From NCBI RefSeq assembly GCF_000485595.1, contig NW_014577078.1, forward strand, positions 886,061-950,060: 64,000 nt of DNA, written 5' to 3'. The notes beneath the pieces were generated by a model, which was not told where the DNA came from, searched no databases, and saw only the letters and a program-made list of their open reading frames with translations. Of the stretch, positions 63,601-64,000 are shown one piece after another (the stretch's first letter is position 1; each line of letters starts with the position of its first letter). A program made the position numbers and the translations under genes. This DNA comes from Priapulus caudatus. Lineage: Eukaryota > Priapulida > Priapulimorpha > Priapulimorphida > Priapulidae.

Positions 63601-63985
63601 GTAGCGAGGACACGCGTAGACGGGGAGGGTGTTGTAGGTGCATGTATCTTTCTATGCTTGCAAAGTGTTTAGTTCATATGTGCTAAAACCTCCGCACTGC
63701 AAGCTCCAGTGCCAGTATTGTGTGCGTAGAACGTTCGTTGTAACAAGTATCTGACTGTGGAACTGTCATCAACCCTCTTGCACCACATATTACATGTGTA
63801 AAAAATAGAAAAAATTTATTTTTTGAAAGAAAAGAAGCTATTATTGTAAAAAAAAAAACTAAGTGTGTGTGTGTGCGTGTGTGCCTGTGCGTGAGCTATG
63901 GCTAGGGTGTAGACTATATATATGGTTATCAGTAGGCTTCATAGTCGCAGCAGTGATGACAATAAATGACATTTATGCAACCTGT
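60650..63985 (+). other. LARP4: LARP4 3'UTR (probable)
   Basis: No further coding exon is visible after the stop. The only canonical poly(A) signal I found downstream is AATAAA at 63961-63966, which would place cleavage near 63980 and give a 3.3-kb UTR. The stretch includes GT/GTGC runs at 62440-62540, a CpG-rich part at about 63130-63620, an A-run at 63849 and a GT run after it. Shorter UTRs ending at non-canonical signals are possible. Confidence 0.55.
63961..63966 (+). terminator. Poly(A) signal AATAAA
   Basis: An exact AATAAA lies on the gene strand about 3.3 kb past the LARP4 stop, followed by T- and GT-containing sequence before the window ends. It is the best candidate for the gene's 3' end. 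Confidence 0.55.
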
Positions 63986-64000
63986 GTAGCTTATGCGGTT

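Overview
The window is nuclear DNA from an animal, most likely a marine invertebrate. It has long introns with canonical GT-AG junctions, little coding sequence, many microsatellites and many short non-autonomous DNA transposons. The species cannot be determined from the sequence alone. An assembly gap of ten Ns lies at 30578-30587.

One gene can be assembled with confidence: a plus-strand orthologue of La-related protein 4 (LARP4/LARP4B), a cytoplasmic RNA-binding protein that binds poly(A)-binding protein and stabilises mRNA. Nineteen coding exons, joined with compatible phases at every junction, run from about 27.7 kb to the stop at 60647-60649. They predict a protein of about 969 residues with an N-terminal PAM2 motif, a La motif plus RRM (the La module) and a long low-complexity tail that keeps several LARP4 signature blocks and a C-terminal Ser-Pro-Thr-Lys. 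The 3'UTR probably runs to an AATAAA at 63961. The first coding exon (27726-27956) is the least certain. An alternative first exon with the same splice phase may lie at 10577-10678.

The 27 kb upstream hold no other gene I can prove. There is a 2.4-kb nested palindrome at the left edge, a weak exon candidate near 7.5 kb, CpG-rich blocks (about 10.4, 22.8-23.5 and 26.2-26.8 kb) that may be promoters, a possible solo LTR near 17.7 kb, and a dense set of repeats. Several mobile elements are defined by terminal inverted repeats (TIRs) and exact target-site duplications (TSDs): hAT-like elements at 15793-16079 and 45929-46958 that share the terminus CACAGGCACTTG or a one-base variant; a 395-bp element with telomere-like interior at 14681-15075; a TTAA-flanked element at 33843-34255; a perfect 77-bp inverted repeat at 38694-38879; two copies of a TA-inserted element nested inside a copy of the first hAT-like family near 29.0-30.1 kb; and a set of 43-69 bp palindromes bounded by CAGG/CCTG or CAAG/CTTG, two of which carry 7-bp duplications of almost the same target.

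The gene introns contain more of the same repeats and microsatellites. No transposase, reverse transcriptase, tRNA, rRNA, CRISPR array or bacterial-type operon was found.
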